DNA of 64,000 nucleotides from Microbacterium sp. C7(2022). Its GTDB lineage: Bacteria > Actinomycetota > Actinomycetes > Actinomycetales > Microbacteriaceae. Shown piece by piece: positions 27,201 through 38,076 of the stretch. The DNA lies in the NCBI RefSeq assembly GCF_028823665.1, contig NZ_JAPEHV010000004.1, positions 1 to 64,000 of the forward strand, in the 5' to 3' direction. Position 1 is the stretch's first letter; every line of letters starts with the position of its first letter. The notes under the pieces were generated by a model. It did not search any database. It worked only from the letters and a program-made list of their open reading frames with translations, and was not told the DNA's origin. The position numbers were made by a program, and so were the translations under genes.

Positions 27201-27353
27201 ATGTCCACTCTTCAGCTCAAGGGTGTCGAGGACGCGAAGATCGAGTGCGCCCGCAAGTTCTTCGCTTCACTGAACGAGAAGTCCAATGTGTCGGGCGTCA
27301 CTTACGACGTCGTGAACAGTTACGACTCTCTGCTCCAGCTCGTCGGGGCGTGA
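24276..27353 (+). CDS. res: Type III restriction subunit (Res)
   Basis: A 1025-residue superfamily 2 helicase-nuclease. The motor motifs are ETGTGKT at 100-106, the DEPQ form of motif II at 225-228 typical of type III Res, and SHSALREGWDNPNVF and QEIGRGLRLSV as motifs V and VI. The C-terminus carries a PD-(D/E)xK nuclease: Asp953 in NPDWAI, Glu971 and Lys973 in AETKGS. It would cut unmodified DNA after ATP-driven movement between two head-to-head sites, in complex with Mod. It is intact and the last gene of the operon; about 110 bp further on begin the CTACC repeats beside tRNA-Ala. Confidence 0.9.
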   Translation: MKLQFKVQQYQTEAVDAVVNVFAEQPYADGVKYRIDPGKSNSVSLLEDAGLRNAAIALTPPQLLANIHAVQRARGLDLSTGLKDPAKKSAAPINLDIEMETGTGKTYVYIKTIMELHKRYGWSKYIVVVPSIAIREGVQKSFDITAEHFQQLYGTKPRTFIYNSSRLHEIERFSSDAGVQVMIINVQAFNATGKDARRIYEVLDDFQSRKPIDVIAANRPILIIDEPQKIEGDAKKPSKSLEALSSFNALFALRYSATHRIERTKVHRLDAIDAYNQKLVKKIAVRGITVKHLAGSSAYLYVDGLEIGKGADFPKARVELEVQTAQGIKRQVKRLSQGMNLHDISGGIEAYKGLFIRDVDATRDIIELSNGDIIGAGEVTEDVAEDQKRRIQIREVIRAHLAKERELFAQGIKTLSLFFIDEVAKYRDYEREDTLGEYARVFEEEYEAVLADYLGELDLDEAAERYRDHVQAIAVRSTHEGYFSIDKKTKQFVDGKIAARGDFAGQSDDVDAYDLILKNKERLLSFEEPVRFIWSHSALREGWDNPNVFVMGMLKKSDNTTTRRQEIGRGLRLSVDQHGERMDNPVTVHDINELTVVTDESYTDFVTALQKEIIESLSARPRKASVEYFVGKPITLGDGSTSALEKTVAQALYFHLIKNDYIDESGLVTQAYKDARADGTLATPTSEVLKPVIDFVWPLVDALYLDVPKPTDGRKPKKIPLNETNFNKREFQELWGRINHKAVYQVDFDSQELIDNCIRVLDTSLNVTVMQYLVESGNQIVGLEVEQLEAGTGFKVSETKVEHSAVSAGSTVKYDLLGEIAEKTQLTRRTCAAILTGIHPGTFAKFKQNPEQFITEAARLINEQKATAIVEHLSYDPLDNSYDSSIFTENQTAQDLSKAGDKLKKSVYEYVVTDSKVERSFVEQLDVSDEVVVYSKLPRGFFIPTPVGDYNPDWAIAFREGSVKHVYFVAETKGSMSTLQLKGVEDAKIECARKFFASLNEKSNVSGVTYDVVNSYDSLLQLVGA

Positions 27354-27464
27354 CGGGCGTATCAGGGCGCACGCGCGGCGCCCCGAGCGCGGAGGGCAAG
27401 AGGGCTCCGCGTGATCATGCGGGAGTTGAGGCACACGTAGGCGCACTCAACACAACACGCATAA

Positions 27465-27491
27465 CTACCTTATAGCTACCGTTTCACTACC
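27465..27491 (+). repeat. Three CTACC repeats with 11-bp period
   Basis: CTACC occurs at 27465, 27476 and 27487, exactly 11 bp apart, just left of the tRNA-Ala terminator. The last copy lies in GTTTCACTACC (27481-27491), the exact reverse complement of GGTAGTGAAAC at 2684-2694 beside the recombinase operon. Such helically phased repeats near an att site resemble arm-type recombinase or excisionase sites. Confidence 0.5.
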
Positions 27492-27516
27492 CGATGGACT
27501 GGCTGAGAAACAGAAA

Positions 27517-27555
27517 AACCCCGGAATCTCGCGGCATACGCGTGATTCCGGGGTT
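27517..27555 (-). terminator. Rho-independent terminator of the tRNA unit
   Basis: The 12-bp perfect stem AACCCCGGAATC/GATTCCGGGGTT encloses a 15-nt loop. Read on the minus strand it is followed by TTTTTCTG, so it ends transcription coming from tRNA-Ile and tRNA-Ala. It lies only about 12 bp from the tRNA-Ala 3' end. Confidence 0.8.
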
Positions 27556-27566
27556 CTGATGTTCTG

Positions 27567-27639
27567 TGGAGCCTAGGAGATTCGAACTCCTGACATCCTG
27601 CTTGCAAAGCAGGCGCTCTACCAACTGAGCTAAGGCCCC
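27567..27639 (-). tRNA. tRNA-Ala (TGC)
   Basis: A 73-nt cloverleaf on the minus strand. The acceptor stem is GGGGCCT/AGGCTCC with discriminator A, the D arm TAGCTCAGTTGGTAGAGC, the anticodon loop CTTTGCAAG with anticodon TGC, and the T arm contains GTTCGAATC. CCA is not encoded. Its 3' end faces the accessory region, a favoured place for integrase-mediated insertion. Confidence 0.95.
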
Positions 27640-27650
27640 GGGGCACTGCG

Positions 27651-27724
27651 TGGGGCTACCAGGACTTGAACCTGGGACCTCTTCATTATCAGTGAAGCGC
27701 TCTAACCGCCTGAGCTATAGCCCC
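27651..27724 (-). tRNA. tRNA-Ile (GAT)
   Basis: A 74-nt cloverleaf on the minus strand with acceptor GGGGCTA/TAGCCCC, discriminator A, anticodon loop CTGATAA (anticodon GAT) and T loop GTTCAAGTC. It lies 11 nt upstream of tRNA-Ala and is probably co-transcribed with it. The pair stands alone here and not in an rRNA spacer, as is usual near gyrA in actinobacteria. Confidence 0.95.
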
Positions 27725-27809
27725 GTTGTTTTCGCCGCTCTCGCGACGTCAACCTCCAAGACTTTACCTGACTTGGAGCGGATATGAAAATCGGTGTCTT
27801 CGGTGCCGG

Positions 27810-28214
27810 TCAGTTCGACGTAAAGCCGACCAACAGACCACCCGTCACCTTGACCGCGAGATTGTAGATGCCCGCCACCACCGCGCCGAGCACGGTGATC
27901 ACCACGAGGTTGAGGATCGCGACAACAGCCGAGAAGGCCAGTACCTGCGGCAGGCTCAAGTACTGCGACAGCGTGAAGTTGTTGTCGGACAGCAGCCCGA
28001 TGAGATCATCGGCCTGGCTGATGAGGCCGGTCGTCTGCACGACGAAGTAGACCATCACGAGGGAGACCACCGTGACGATGGCGATCGCGATCGCGGCCAG
28101 GAACGACAGTTTCACTGCCGACCAGAAGTCGATGTAGACCAGACGCAGGCGTACCTGTTTGGCGTTCGCCTTCTGACTCGACTTCTTGGCAAGCTTGTCG
28201 GCTACCGTACTCAT
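27810..28214 (-). CDS. DUF3566 membrane protein
   Basis: A 134-residue actinobacterial protein with two strong transmembrane helices: about residues 33 to 58 ([21 protein letters not shown]) and about 90 to 125. The N-terminus is short and basic ([16 protein letters not shown]). It is the conserved DUF3566 gene that follows gyrA in many actinobacteria (Rv0007 type). Its start overlaps the gyrA stop as ATGA. The function is not established; its partners at the origin suggest a general cell-envelope or division-linked role. Confidence 0.85.
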   Translation of the reverse strand: MSTVADKLAKKSSQKANAKQVRLRLVYIDFWSAVKLSFLAAIAIAIVTVVSLVMVYFVVQTTGLISQADDLIGLLSDNNFTLSQYLSLPQVLAFSAVVAILNLVVITVLGAVVAGIYNLAVKVTGGLLVGFTSN

Positions 28215-30766
28215 TCGTCCGTGCTCTCTTCGGGGGTTTCGGGAGAGGCCTCGGGGGTGGCGGATTCTTCGTCCGCGGCCACGGCATCTTCTGCCAGGCC
28301 CCGCTCGCCGTTTCGCGCAATGGCGATGATGCGATCATCGCCACCGGCACGAGCGAACAGCACACCCATGGTGTCTCGGCCCTTGGCAGGCACCTCGGCC
28401 ACGGCAGAGCGTACCACCTTGCCACTGGCAAGAACCACAAGAACCTCGTCGTCGGCACCAACGATCAGACCGCCGGCGAGATCACCGCGATCATCGTTGA
28501 GTTTCGCCACCTTGATCCCCAATCCACCACGGCTTTGCGTGCGGTACTGGTTCACATCGGTGCGCTTGGCGTAGCCACCCTCGGTCACAACGAAGACGAA
28601 TCCGTTGTCGGTCACGTGGGAAGCTGACAGCAGGCTGTCGCGGTCGCGGAACGACATTCCCTTCACGCCTTCGGTGCTGCGACCCATCGGGCGCAAGGCG
28701 TCGTCGGTCGCCGTGAAACGCAGTGACATTCCGTGCCGGCTGATCAACAGGACGTCGTCGCCCTCGTCGACCAGAAGTGCGCTGACCACTTCGTCGCCCT
28801 CACGTAGCTTGATGGCGATGACGCCACCCTGGCGGTTGGTGTCATACTCGGTCAGTCGTGTCTTCTTAACCAGGCCACCCTTTGTGGCGAGCACCAGATA
28901 CGTGGCGACGTTGTAGTCACGGATGTCGAGTACCTGAGCGATCTCTTCGTCTGGTTGCAGCGCCAGCAGGTTCGCAACGTGCTGACCCTTCGCATCACGC
29001 CCGGCCTCGACCACGTCGTAGGCCTTCGTGCGGTACACGCGGCCCTTGTTGGTGAAGAAAAGCAGCCAGTGGTGTGTGGTCGTGACGAAGAAATGCTCGA
29101 CGACATCATCGGCGCGCAGCTGCGCACCCTTCACACCGCGACCACCGCGGTGCTGCGACCGGTAGTTGTCGCTGCGCGTGCGCTTGATGTAGCCGTCGCG
29201 CGTCACGGTGAGAACCATCTCCTCTTCGGGAATCAGGTCCTCATCGGTCATGTCACCGTCGAAACCGTGCATGATCTGCGTGCGACGGTCATCCCCGAAC
29301 TTGTCGACGATGGCGGTCAATTCGTCTCGGATGATGGCGCGCTGGCGCGAGGGATCCGCGAGGATTGCGCGGAAGTCGGCGATCTGCGCTTCGAGCTCGG
29401 CAGCCTCGTCGATGATCTTCTGACGTTCAAGAGCGGCCAGGCGTCGCAACTGCATCTGCAGAATTGCATCCGCCTGGATGTCGTCGATTTCGAGAAGCGC
29501 CTTGAGGCCCTCGCGTGCGTCATCGACGGTGGGCGAACGACGAATGAGTGCGATGACCTCGTCGAGAGCATCGAGTGCCTTGAGGTAGCCGCGCAGAATG
29601 TGCATGCGCTCTTCGGCCTTGCGCAAACGGAACGTCGTGCGCCGAACGATGACTTCGATCTGGTGATCCACCCACAGAGAGATGAACCCATCGATCGACA
29701 GCGTGCGCGGCACGCCATCGACGATCGCCAACATGTTGGCACCGAAGTTCTCCTGCAGTTGCGTGTGCTTGTACAGGTTGTTGAGCACAACCTTCGCGAC
29801 CGCGTCACGCTTGAGGACGACAACGAGGCGCTGTCCGGTGCGGTCACTGGTCTCGTCGCGGATGTCGGCGATTCCGGTGATCTTGCCGTCACGAGCGAGA
29901 TCACCGATCTTGACCGCAAGGTTGTCGGGGTTCACCTGGTACGGCAGTTCCGTGATCACCAGGCACGTACGACCCTGGATCTCTTCGATCGCGACGACCG
30001 CGCGCATCTTGATCGAACCGCGGCCGGTGCGATACGCCTCACGGATACCCGTGGTGCCCAGGATCTGGGCGCCGGTGGGGAAGTCGGGTCCAGGGATGCG
30101 CTCGATGAGCGCATCGAGGAGCTCTTCGCGCGTAGCATCCGGATTCTCCAACGCCCACAGCGCACCCGACGCGACCTCGCGCAAGTTGTGCGGGGGGATA
30201 TTGGTCGCCATACCCACGGCAATACCGACGGATCCGTTGACCAGCAGATTCGGAAAGCGGGCAGGGAGGACCGACGGCTCCTGAGTTTGACCGTCGTAGT
30301 TGTCCTGGAAGTCGACGGTCTCTTCTTCAATGTCGCGCACCATCTCGAGCGCGAGCTGAGCCATCTTGGTTTCGGTGTATCGGGGAGCGGCGGCGCCCAT
30401 GTTCCCGGGCGAGCCGAAGTTCCCCTGCCCCTGTGCCAGCGGGTAGCGCAACGACCACGGCTGGACCAACCGGACGAGGGCGTCGTAAATCGCTGAGTCA
30501 CCGTGCGGGTGATACTGACCCATGACTTCGCCGACAACACGCGCACACTTCGAGAACGACTTGTCGGGCCGGAACCCACCGTCGTACATGCCGTAGATGA
30601 CGCGGCGGTGGACGGGCTTGAGTCCATCACGCACGTCGGGCAGCGCACGCCCGATGATGACGGCCATCGCATAGTCGAGGTAACTGCGCTGCATCTCGAG
30701 CTGGAGATCGACCTGGTCGATCTTGCCGTGCTCGTGGATCTCTTCGGGACGCTCTTGGTCAGTCAT
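28211..30766 (-). CDS. gyrA: DNA gyrase subunit A
   Basis: An 851-residue type IIA topoisomerase breakage-reunion subunit that introduces negative supercoils together with GyrB. The winged-helix/tower core fills the first 500 residues, with catalytic Tyr130 in AAPRYTE. The C-terminal beta-pinwheel starts near 520 and carries the GyrA box as [10 protein letters not shown]. The acidic tail ([11 protein letters not shown]) is short. In the quinolone-resistance region the residues equivalent to E. coli Ser83 and Asp87 are Ser91 and Asp95, the unmutated state. It lies 40 bp downstream of gyrB. Confidence 0.97.
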   Translation of the reverse strand: MTDQERPEEIHEHGKIDQVDLQLEMQRSYLDYAMAVIIGRALPDVRDGLKPVHRRVIYGMYDGGFRPDKSFSKCARVVGEVMGQYHPHGDSAIYDALVRLVQPWSLRYPLAQGQGNFGSPGNMGAAAPRYTETKMAQLALEMVRDIEEETVDFQDNYDGQTQEPSVLPARFPNLLVNGSVGIAVGMATNIPPHNLREVASGALWALENPDATREELLDALIERIPGPDFPTGAQILGTTGIREAYRTGRGSIKMRAVVAIEEIQGRTCLVITELPYQVNPDNLAVKIGDLARDGKITGIADIRDETSDRTGQRLVVVLKRDAVAKVVLNNLYKHTQLQENFGANMLAIVDGVPRTLSIDGFISLWVDHQIEVIVRRTTFRLRKAEERMHILRGYLKALDALDEVIALIRRSPTVDDAREGLKALLEIDDIQADAILQMQLRRLAALERQKIIDEAAELEAQIADFRAILADPSRQRAIIRDELTAIVDKFGDDRRTQIMHGFDGDMTDEDLIPEEEMVLTVTRDGYIKRTRSDNYRSQHRGGRGVKGAQLRADDVVEHFFVTTTHHWLLFFTNKGRVYRTKAYDVVEAGRDAKGQHVANLLALQPDEEIAQVLDIRDYNVATYLVLATKGGLVKKTRLTEYDTNRQGGVIAIKLREGDEVVSALLVDEGDDVLLISRHGMSLRFTATDDALRPMGRSTEGVKGMSFRDRDSLLSASHVTDNGFVFVVTEGGYAKRTDVNQYRTQSRGGLGIKVAKLNDDRGDLAGGLIVGADDEVLVVLASGKVVRSAVAEVPAKGRDTMGVLFARAGGDDRIIAIARNGERGLAEDAVAADEESATPEASPETPEESTDE

Positions 30767-30806
30767 GAATCACTTTCAATGTCGATCGCCGGCTCGGCGT
30801 CGATGA

Positions 30807-32849
<2,043 letters not shown>

Positions 32850-32967
32850 TCAAGCGCTCCACATCGATAGGCGAGGATGCCGACAGTCTACCAAGCGGAG
32901 CCGAGTCCGTGAGTGTTCTACGCCGCTGTGACGCGATGAAATTGCGTACGACGACCCGGATGGTGGT

Positions 32968-33474
32968 TTATCCGTAGGTATCGCGTGGGCCGCGCCCTGG
33001 AATCGTTCTCTGACCCCATTTCCACGAGGGGACGTCCGGCCCGATGAAGCGGATGGTCTCGACCCCGGCTTCTGGGAACCGTCGGACGATCTCCGACAGG
33101 ATGTGCGCACGCATCAGCTGAAGCTGCTTGGCCCACGCGGTCGAGTCCGCTTGTACCGTCAAAGTTCCGTCGGTGAAGGCGACGGGACGAGTGCGTTCGG
33201 CAGTCTCTACGCCCGCAACTTCTGCCCATGCACGGACGACATCTTCGCGCGCCAGCTCCTTGTCCCACCCGGACTGCCGCGTGAGATCTCCGATGACATC
33301 GCCGATCCCCCGTGGATCTCGACCGGCAGCGAAAGGAACGTTCTCGTCATCCTCGGTTCGACGCCGTTTCTTGCGGAATGTGCGAGCCGAGGGCGCCAAC
33401 CCCCGCAATCGCAGGTACGTCGCGACGGTTTCGGGGATGTCGGATGCCGCATCCGCCGCACTCGAGTCAGTCAT
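32968..33474 (-). CDS. dciA: DciA-type (DUF721) helicase loader
   Basis: A 168-residue DUF721 protein. Proteins of this family (DciA) help load replicative helicase DnaB in bacteria lacking DnaC or DnaI. The folded KH-like part spans about residues 65 to 150 (DVVRAWAEVAGVETAERTRPVAF, DGTLTVQADSTAWAKQLQLM). The N-terminal 60 residues are charged and probably disordered. It overlaps the recF stop by 8 nt and is kept in the origin cluster, which fits a replication role. Confidence 0.85.
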   Translation of the reverse strand: MTDSSAADAASDIPETVATYLRLRGLAPSARTFRKKRRRTEDDENVPFAAGRDPRGIGDVIGDLTRQSGWDKELAREDVVRAWAEVAGVETAERTRPVAFTDGTLTVQADSTAWAKQLQLMRAHILSEIVRRFPEAGVETIRFIGPDVPSWKWGQRTIPGRGPRDTYG

Positions 33475-34624
33475 CGAGCTGCTCCAGGATCGTTCCGTGC
33501 GCTACGCGCACGACGCGAGCCCGCAATTCACTCGGCACATCTTCTTCGACGGCCGCCGTCACGATCACCTGTTCGTAATCCGCGGCAACATGGGCGAGCC
33601 GGGTACGGCGGTCGGAATCGAGCTCGGCGAAAACATCATCGAGAATCAGCACCGGGTCACCCAGGCGTGATTCCGCTCGCAAGAGCTGCGCCGAAGCCAA
33701 TCGCAATGACAGCGCGACGGACCAGGACTCGCCGTGTGACGCGTACCCCTTGACCGGAAGCCCGCGCACCCGCAACACAAGATCGTCGCGGTGCGGCCCC
33801 ACAAGCGTAATTCCCCGGTCGAGTTCTGCGCTCTGTCGCGCGGCGAGGGCGGCGCGGAACGCGTCGGCGATGTGCCCGGCCGCGGCATCCGCGCCGTTGT
33901 CCGCCGATCCTTCCTCGGGATCTGCACCGGTGACCGAGAGCGACCATGTCGCTTCAGGCTGATGATCGGCGCCGGCGATCGCCGTGTACGACGCGGTCAG
34001 CGGACCGGCGAGTTCGGCTGCGAGAGCCAGGCGCGCCTCGATGATTTGGGTGCCCAATGCCACGAGCTTGTCATTCCACACTTCGAGGGTGGTGAGGGCG
34101 TCCCCCTTGATTCCGCGCGCCTTGGCTGACTTCAGGAGTGCATTTCGCTGCTTGAGGACACGTTCGAAATCGCCGATCACGCCCGCAAAACGAGGAAATC
34201 GCTGCACGAGAAGCTGGTCCGAGAAGCGTCGGCGTACCGATGGATCGCCGCGCACGATCTGCAGATCCTCCGGCGCGAACAGCACGACCTGCGCATAGCG
34301 GGGAAGTTCTGCCGGCTTGACGCCCGCGCCATTCACGCGCGCTTTGTTGGATCCCTGGCGGTTGATCTGAGCTTCGAGGAGGACCCGACGCTCGCCGTGC
34401 GCCAACAGCGCTCGAATGATTGCCGCATCGACACCGTCGCGCACCATGGGTGCGTCGTTCGAGACGCGATGTGAGCCGAGTGTCGCGAAGAAGCCAATCG
34501 CCTCGGCGAGGTTCGTCTTGCCTTGGCCGTTTCTTCCCACGAAGACGTTGGGTCCGCCCGCGAGAGTCACGTCGGCTTCCGCGTAATTGCGGAAGTCCAC
34601 CAAACTCAACTGCTCGACGATCAC
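33467..34624 (-). CDS. recF: DNA replication and repair protein RecF
   Basis: A 385-residue SMC-like ABC ATPase that loads RecA at gaps. Walker A GRNGQGKTN is at about residues 30-38. The signature region lies in the VKGYASHGESWSVALSLRLASAQLL segment, Walker B in DPVLILDDVFAELD, and the D-loop follows. The N-terminus MIVEQLSLVDFRNY is typical. It is 32 bp downstream of dnaN and overlaps dciA. Confidence 0.95.
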   Translation of the reverse strand: MIVEQLSLVDFRNYAEADVTLAGGPNVFVGRNGQGKTNLAEAIGFFATLGSHRVSNDAPMVRDGVDAAIIRALLAHGERRVLLEAQINRQGSNKARVNGAGVKPAELPRYAQVVLFAPEDLQIVRGDPSVRRRFSDQLLVQRFPRFAGVIGDFERVLKQRNALLKSAKARGIKGDALTTLEVWNDKLVALGTQIIEARLALAAELAGPLTASYTAIAGADHQPEATWSLSVTGADPEEGSADNGADAAAGHIADAFRAALAARQSAELDRGITLVGPHRDDLVLRVRGLPVKGYASHGESWSVALSLRLASAQLLRAESRLGDPVLILDDVFAELDSDRRTRLAHVAADYEQVIVTAAVEEDVPSELRARVVRVAHGTILEQLDD

Positions 34625-34656
34625 CGCGACAGACTACCTGGCGCCTGCGACGTGAG

Positions 34657-35808
34657 TCACCGAAGCAGAAGGTTCGGCTGCAGCAGGTAGCGGAACGACT
34701 CCTCACCCGACTTGTCGACCGACGTCTGCGGGGTGATGAGCACAGGACTCAGCTTGTTCGCGTTGTCGCTGGATGTGAACGTGATGCGCACGAACTCGCT
34801 CTTCACCGCGCTGAGCGACTCGAGCAGGTACTGCGGGTTCAGGCCCAGCGTCACATCTTCGCCGACAAGGTTGGCGTCAACGGTCTCGGTGGCACGCGCC
34901 TGCTCGGTGCCCGAAGCATCCATCGACACACTGTCAGTGGTGAAAGTGAACCGCAGCGGAGCAGAGCGATCGAGAACGAGCGCGACACGACGCACAGCTT
35001 CTGCAAGCTCGGCCGTGTTCACCACGGCGTGGTGCTCGGTCTGCTCGGGGAACAGCCGCCGCACGGGCGGGAAGTTTCCCTTGATCAGCAGTGACGTCAC
35101 CGTCTTGTTGCCGGCCGTGAACGCGATGATCTCGCGGTCGCCCGATCCTGAGAAGGCGATCGAGATGTTCCCACTGTGGGAGAACGTCTTGCCGACTTCG
35201 GTCAGCGTGCGCGCCGGGACGAGAGCAGTTGTCGCCTCGTCTGAGTCGGAAGCTCCCCCGTCCCACGGGATGTTGCGCAGTGCGACACGGTAACGGTCGG
35301 TGGCGACCAAGCTCAGATTCGTACCTGTCACCTCGAGCTGAACACCCGTGAGGACGGGTGTTACATCATCGCGCGATGCGGCGAACGCGACCTGGGCGAT
35401 CGCCGTGGCGAAATCTTCCGCGGGTACGAGACCGGAGTCACCGGAAACCTCGGGGATTGCGGGGTATTCCTGAACAGGCATCGACGCGAGGGTGAATCGG
35501 GCCGATCCACACGTGAGAAGGATCCCGCCGTCTTCTTCCACCTCGATCTGGATCGGCGCGTTCGGCAAGCGACTTGCGATCTCAGAGAGCAGACGTCCGT
35601 GGACGAGAATCGTCCCGGGTTCGTCGACGGTGGCCTCGATGACGGTCCGCGCGGATGCTTCGTAGTCGAATGCCGCCAGCGACAATCCGGCGTCGCTGGC
35701 TTCGATGAGGACTCCGGCGAGGATCGGCTGCGGATTGCGCTGTGGCAGGAGCTTCACAACGAACGACACGGCCTCGCTGAACACATCGCGATTGACGTGG
35801 AACTTCAC
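34657..35808 (-). CDS. dnaN: DNA polymerase III beta sliding clamp
   Basis: A 383-residue ring-forming clamp with three repeated domains of about 120 residues each. It starts MKFHVNRDVFSEAVSFVVKL and includes the family segments ILVHGRLLSEIASRLP, VPVQEYPAIP-like, and GNFPPVRRLFPE. The C-terminus ends in YLLQPNLLLR, slightly different from the usual PMRL ending. It tethers the polymerase to DNA and docks many repair proteins. The gene faces away from oriC in the standard dnaA-oriC-dnaN arrangement. Confidence 0.97.
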   Translation of the reverse strand: MKFHVNRDVFSEAVSFVVKLLPQRNPQPILAGVLIEASDAGLSLAAFDYEASARTVIEATVDEPGTILVHGRLLSEIASRLPNAPIQIEVEEDGGILLTCGSARFTLASMPVQEYPAIPEVSGDSGLVPAEDFATAIAQVAFAASRDDVTPVLTGVQLEVTGTNLSLVATDRYRVALRNIPWDGGASDSDEATTALVPARTLTEVGKTFSHSGNISIAFSGSGDREIIAFTAGNKTVTSLLIKGNFPPVRRLFPEQTEHHAVVNTAELAEAVRRVALVLDRSAPLRFTFTTDSVSMDASGTEQARATETVDANLVGEDVTLGLNPQYLLESLSAVKSEFVRITFTSSDNANKLSPVLITPQTSVDKSGEESFRYLLQPNLLLR

Positions 35809-36182
35809 GAATGCTCCCTTGACTGCGGGTGGGGTTTTCTCATGCTAGTGCCCTGCGTTCGGCTTCGTGCACTTCGCAAAGGTCATTGGATCGGTCTTCA
35901 CTAAAAGTATTTGTCATGGTGTTAACGGCTGTGGAAACTGTGGATAACTGTCGCGTTCCCAGTCGAGACACCGAAATCACATTCGTGTGAGTTGTGGATG
36001 CGCTGCGGATCCAACAGTGCACAGGGTTTTCGCGCATCCGTCGTTTTCCCCAGTCATCCACAGGCGCCGGTGTTTCGTGCACACGTCATCCGCAGGGTTG
36101 TGTAGTTATCCACAGGTTTTCCACACTGTGAAGAACGCACATATTGGCGCGCCGATGAGGTGCTGTCAAGAGTGATTCTTGA
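35809..36182. other. oriC: oriC, chromosomal replication origin
   Basis: A 374-bp intergenic region between dnaA and dnaN with clustered DnaA boxes. Perfect boxes (TTATCCACA) lie at 35939-35947 (minus) and 36106-36114 (plus). Close matches include TCATCCACA (36054-36062), TTTTCCACA (36117-36125), TGTGGAAAC (35930-35938) and TGTGGATGC (35993-36001). An AT-rich stretch at about 35901-35926 next to the dnaN side is the probable unwinding element. Position and boxes fit an actinobacterial oriC. Confidence 0.9.
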
Positions 36183-37622
36183 TCAGCGTCCGTTGCGGCC
36201 GAGCTGCGTGGTGATTTCAGAGACCTGGTTGTAGATCGACCGGCGCTCTTTCATCAGTTCGCTGATCTTCTTGTACGCGTACATCACCGTGGTGTGGTCG
36301 CGGTTGCCGAAGAGCTGACCGATTTTGGGCAACGAAAGGCTCGTGCGCTCACGACACAGGTACATGGCGATCTGCCGCGCAGTGGCGACGGACTGGGAAC
36401 GCGAGGACCCGTAGAGATCGTCGACGGTGAGCTTGAAGTACTGTGCGGTCGCCGAAATGATGTCGGTCGGCGAGATGATGTTCGCGTCGTCTTGATCCAC
36501 GATGTCGCGGAGCACCGTCTGGGCCAGTGCGATGTCGAGCGACGATCGGTTGAGACTGGCGAACGCCGACACGCGGATCAGCGCGCCCTCAAGTTCGCGA
36601 ATGTTGGATGACACAACTGTCGCGATGTACTCGAGCACCTCGTCGGGAATGTGGAGGCGTTCGGACTGCGCCTTCTTTCGAAGAATCGCGATACGCGTTT
36701 CGAGGTCGGGTGCCTGTACATCGGTGATGAGGCCCCACTCGAAACGGCTCCGCATGCGGTCTTCGAATCCGGTGAGGTGTTTGGGGGGAACATCGCTTGT
36801 GATGACGACCTGCTTGTCATGGTCGTGCAGCGTATTGAAGGTGTGGAAGAAGGCCTCTTGTGTCTCGGCACGGCCCTGGAGGAACTGGATGTCGTCGATC
36901 AGCAGAATGTCGACGTCTCGGTAGCGCGCTTGGAACGCGGAGCCGCGGTTGTTGGCGATCGAGTTGATGAAGTCGTTCGTGAACTCTTCGCTTGAGACGT
37001 ACCTCACGCGGATTCCGCTGTACAAGTTCATGGCGTAGTCGCCGATGGCGTGCAGAAGGTGTGTCTTGCCCAGGCCCGAGTCTCCGTAGATGAAGAGAGG
37101 GTTGTAGGCCTTCGCCGGCGCCTCGGCCACGGCGACGGCGGCCGCATGGGCGAAGCGGTTCGATTGACCGATGACGAAGTTGTCGAACGTGTACTTCGGG
37201 TTCAGCCGGGTGTCATTGCGGGATGCCGCGGGGGCGGCATCCGTCGGTCGCTCCAGAGGCGACCGGGTGAGCCCGACGGCTTCCGACGCGGGCGGGGTCG
37301 GTTGTTCTTGCGCGGGTGTGGTCGGCGCGGGACGTGCATCACCGAGTTCGGGATTGACAACGACGCGGAATGTCGCCGTCGGCGGCTGATCGCCTTGGCC
37401 GACCTGCGCGAGCGCCTCCATGATCGGTGCACGCATGCGCTTGGTGAACTGTGCGCTGGTGAGATCGTTGGGAACGTCGAGGTATAGCGTCCCGCCCATG
37501 ACACCCTGAGGTACGGCCAGACTGAGAAATCCGTGCAGCTGCGGCGTGATGCGGTCATCCGACGAGAGCACCTCGAGCACGGCGGTCCAGACGGGGACAT
37601 CCGGAATATCGTGCGCTGACAT
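36183..37622 (-). CDS. dnaA: Chromosomal replication initiator DnaA
   Basis: A 479-residue AAA+ initiator that binds DnaA boxes at oriC and melts the origin. Domain I (about 1 to 90) interacts with helicase. Domain II is a short Pro/Ala-rich linker (about 95 to 145). Domain III carries Walker [10 protein letters not shown] and the Walker B region [13 protein letters not shown]. Domain IV has the DNA-binding signature with [14 protein letters not shown] near the end. A perfect DnaA box at 37680-37688, upstream of the start, suggests autorepression. Confidence 0.97.
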   Translation of the reverse strand: MSAHDIPDVPVWTAVLEVLSSDDRITPQLHGFLSLAVPQGVMGGTLYLDVPNDLTSAQFTKRMRAPIMEALAQVGQGDQPPTATFRVVVNPELGDARPAPTTPAQEQPTPPASEAVGLTRSPLERPTDAAPAASRNDTRLNPKYTFDNFVIGQSNRFAHAAAVAVAEAPAKAYNPLFIYGDSGLGKTHLLHAIGDYAMNLYSGIRVRYVSSEEFTNDFINSIANNRGSAFQARYRDVDILLIDDIQFLQGRAETQEAFFHTFNTLHDHDKQVVITSDVPPKHLTGFEDRMRSRFEWGLITDVQAPDLETRIAILRKKAQSERLHIPDEVLEYIATVVSSNIRELEGALIRVSAFASLNRSSLDIALAQTVLRDIVDQDDANIISPTDIISATAQYFKLTVDDLYGSSRSQSVATARQIAMYLCRERTSLSLPKIGQLFGNRDHTTVMYAYKKISELMKERRSIYNQVSEITTQLGRNGR

Positions 37623-37679
37623 GGCCCCCCCGGGTTGTTGATGACTCCAACTCGTTCCGCGGAAAAATCACGAGAAACC

Positions 37680-37688
37680 TGTGGATAA
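37680..37688 (-). promoter_or_regulatory. DnaA box upstream of dnaA
   Basis: TGTGGATAA, a perfect DnaA box on the minus strand, lies about 58 bp upstream of the dnaA start in the 308-bp divergent region between dnaA and rpmH. It probably allows DnaA to regulate its own promoter. Confidence 0.75.
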
Positions 37689-37930
37689 CTGACGGAGCAA
37701 CGCTAGTTCTCGCGGCCCGGTTCAGCAAACTCCACTGTAGATCGCGGCCGCGTGTCACTGCGCGCGTTCCTGAGAGCTTTCGGCATAATGGTGCGCTTGC
37801 GCGATCTCGGTTTGAGTTAATCGGCATCTCGACGTAGCCTTAATCGGTTGACTTATGCCCTTCGTGGGCTGTCCCTTGTACGAACGTCCCGGCAGAGCGT
37901 CCCGGTGACACCCTGATCCGGAGGATCCTC

Positions 37931-38068
37931 ATGAGCAAGCGCACTTTCCAGCCCAACAACCGTCGTCGCGCCAAGAAGCACGGCTTCCGCGCACGCATGC
38001 GTACCCGTGCCGGCCGCAGCATTCTGTCGGCACGTCGCGCCAAGGGTCGCACCGAGCTCTCGGCCTGA
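37931..38068 (+). CDS. rpmH: 50S ribosomal protein L34
   Basis: A 45-residue, highly basic protein: [19 protein letters not shown], followed by the repeated Arg-rich RMRTRAGR and ending GRTELSA. This is the full family consensus of L34. It leads the divergent rpmH-rnpA-yidD-yidC cluster; the ribosome binding site GGAGGATCCTC directly precedes ATG 37931. Confidence 0.97.
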   Translation: MSKRTFQPNNRRRAKKHGFRARMRTRAGRSILSARRAKGRTELSA

Positions 38069-38076
38069 CCCGAGCG

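Noticed and set aside
28211..30766. Possible quinolone-resistance mutation in GyrA
   Set aside because: Ser91 and Asp95 correspond to the unmutated Ser83 and Asp87 of E. coli.
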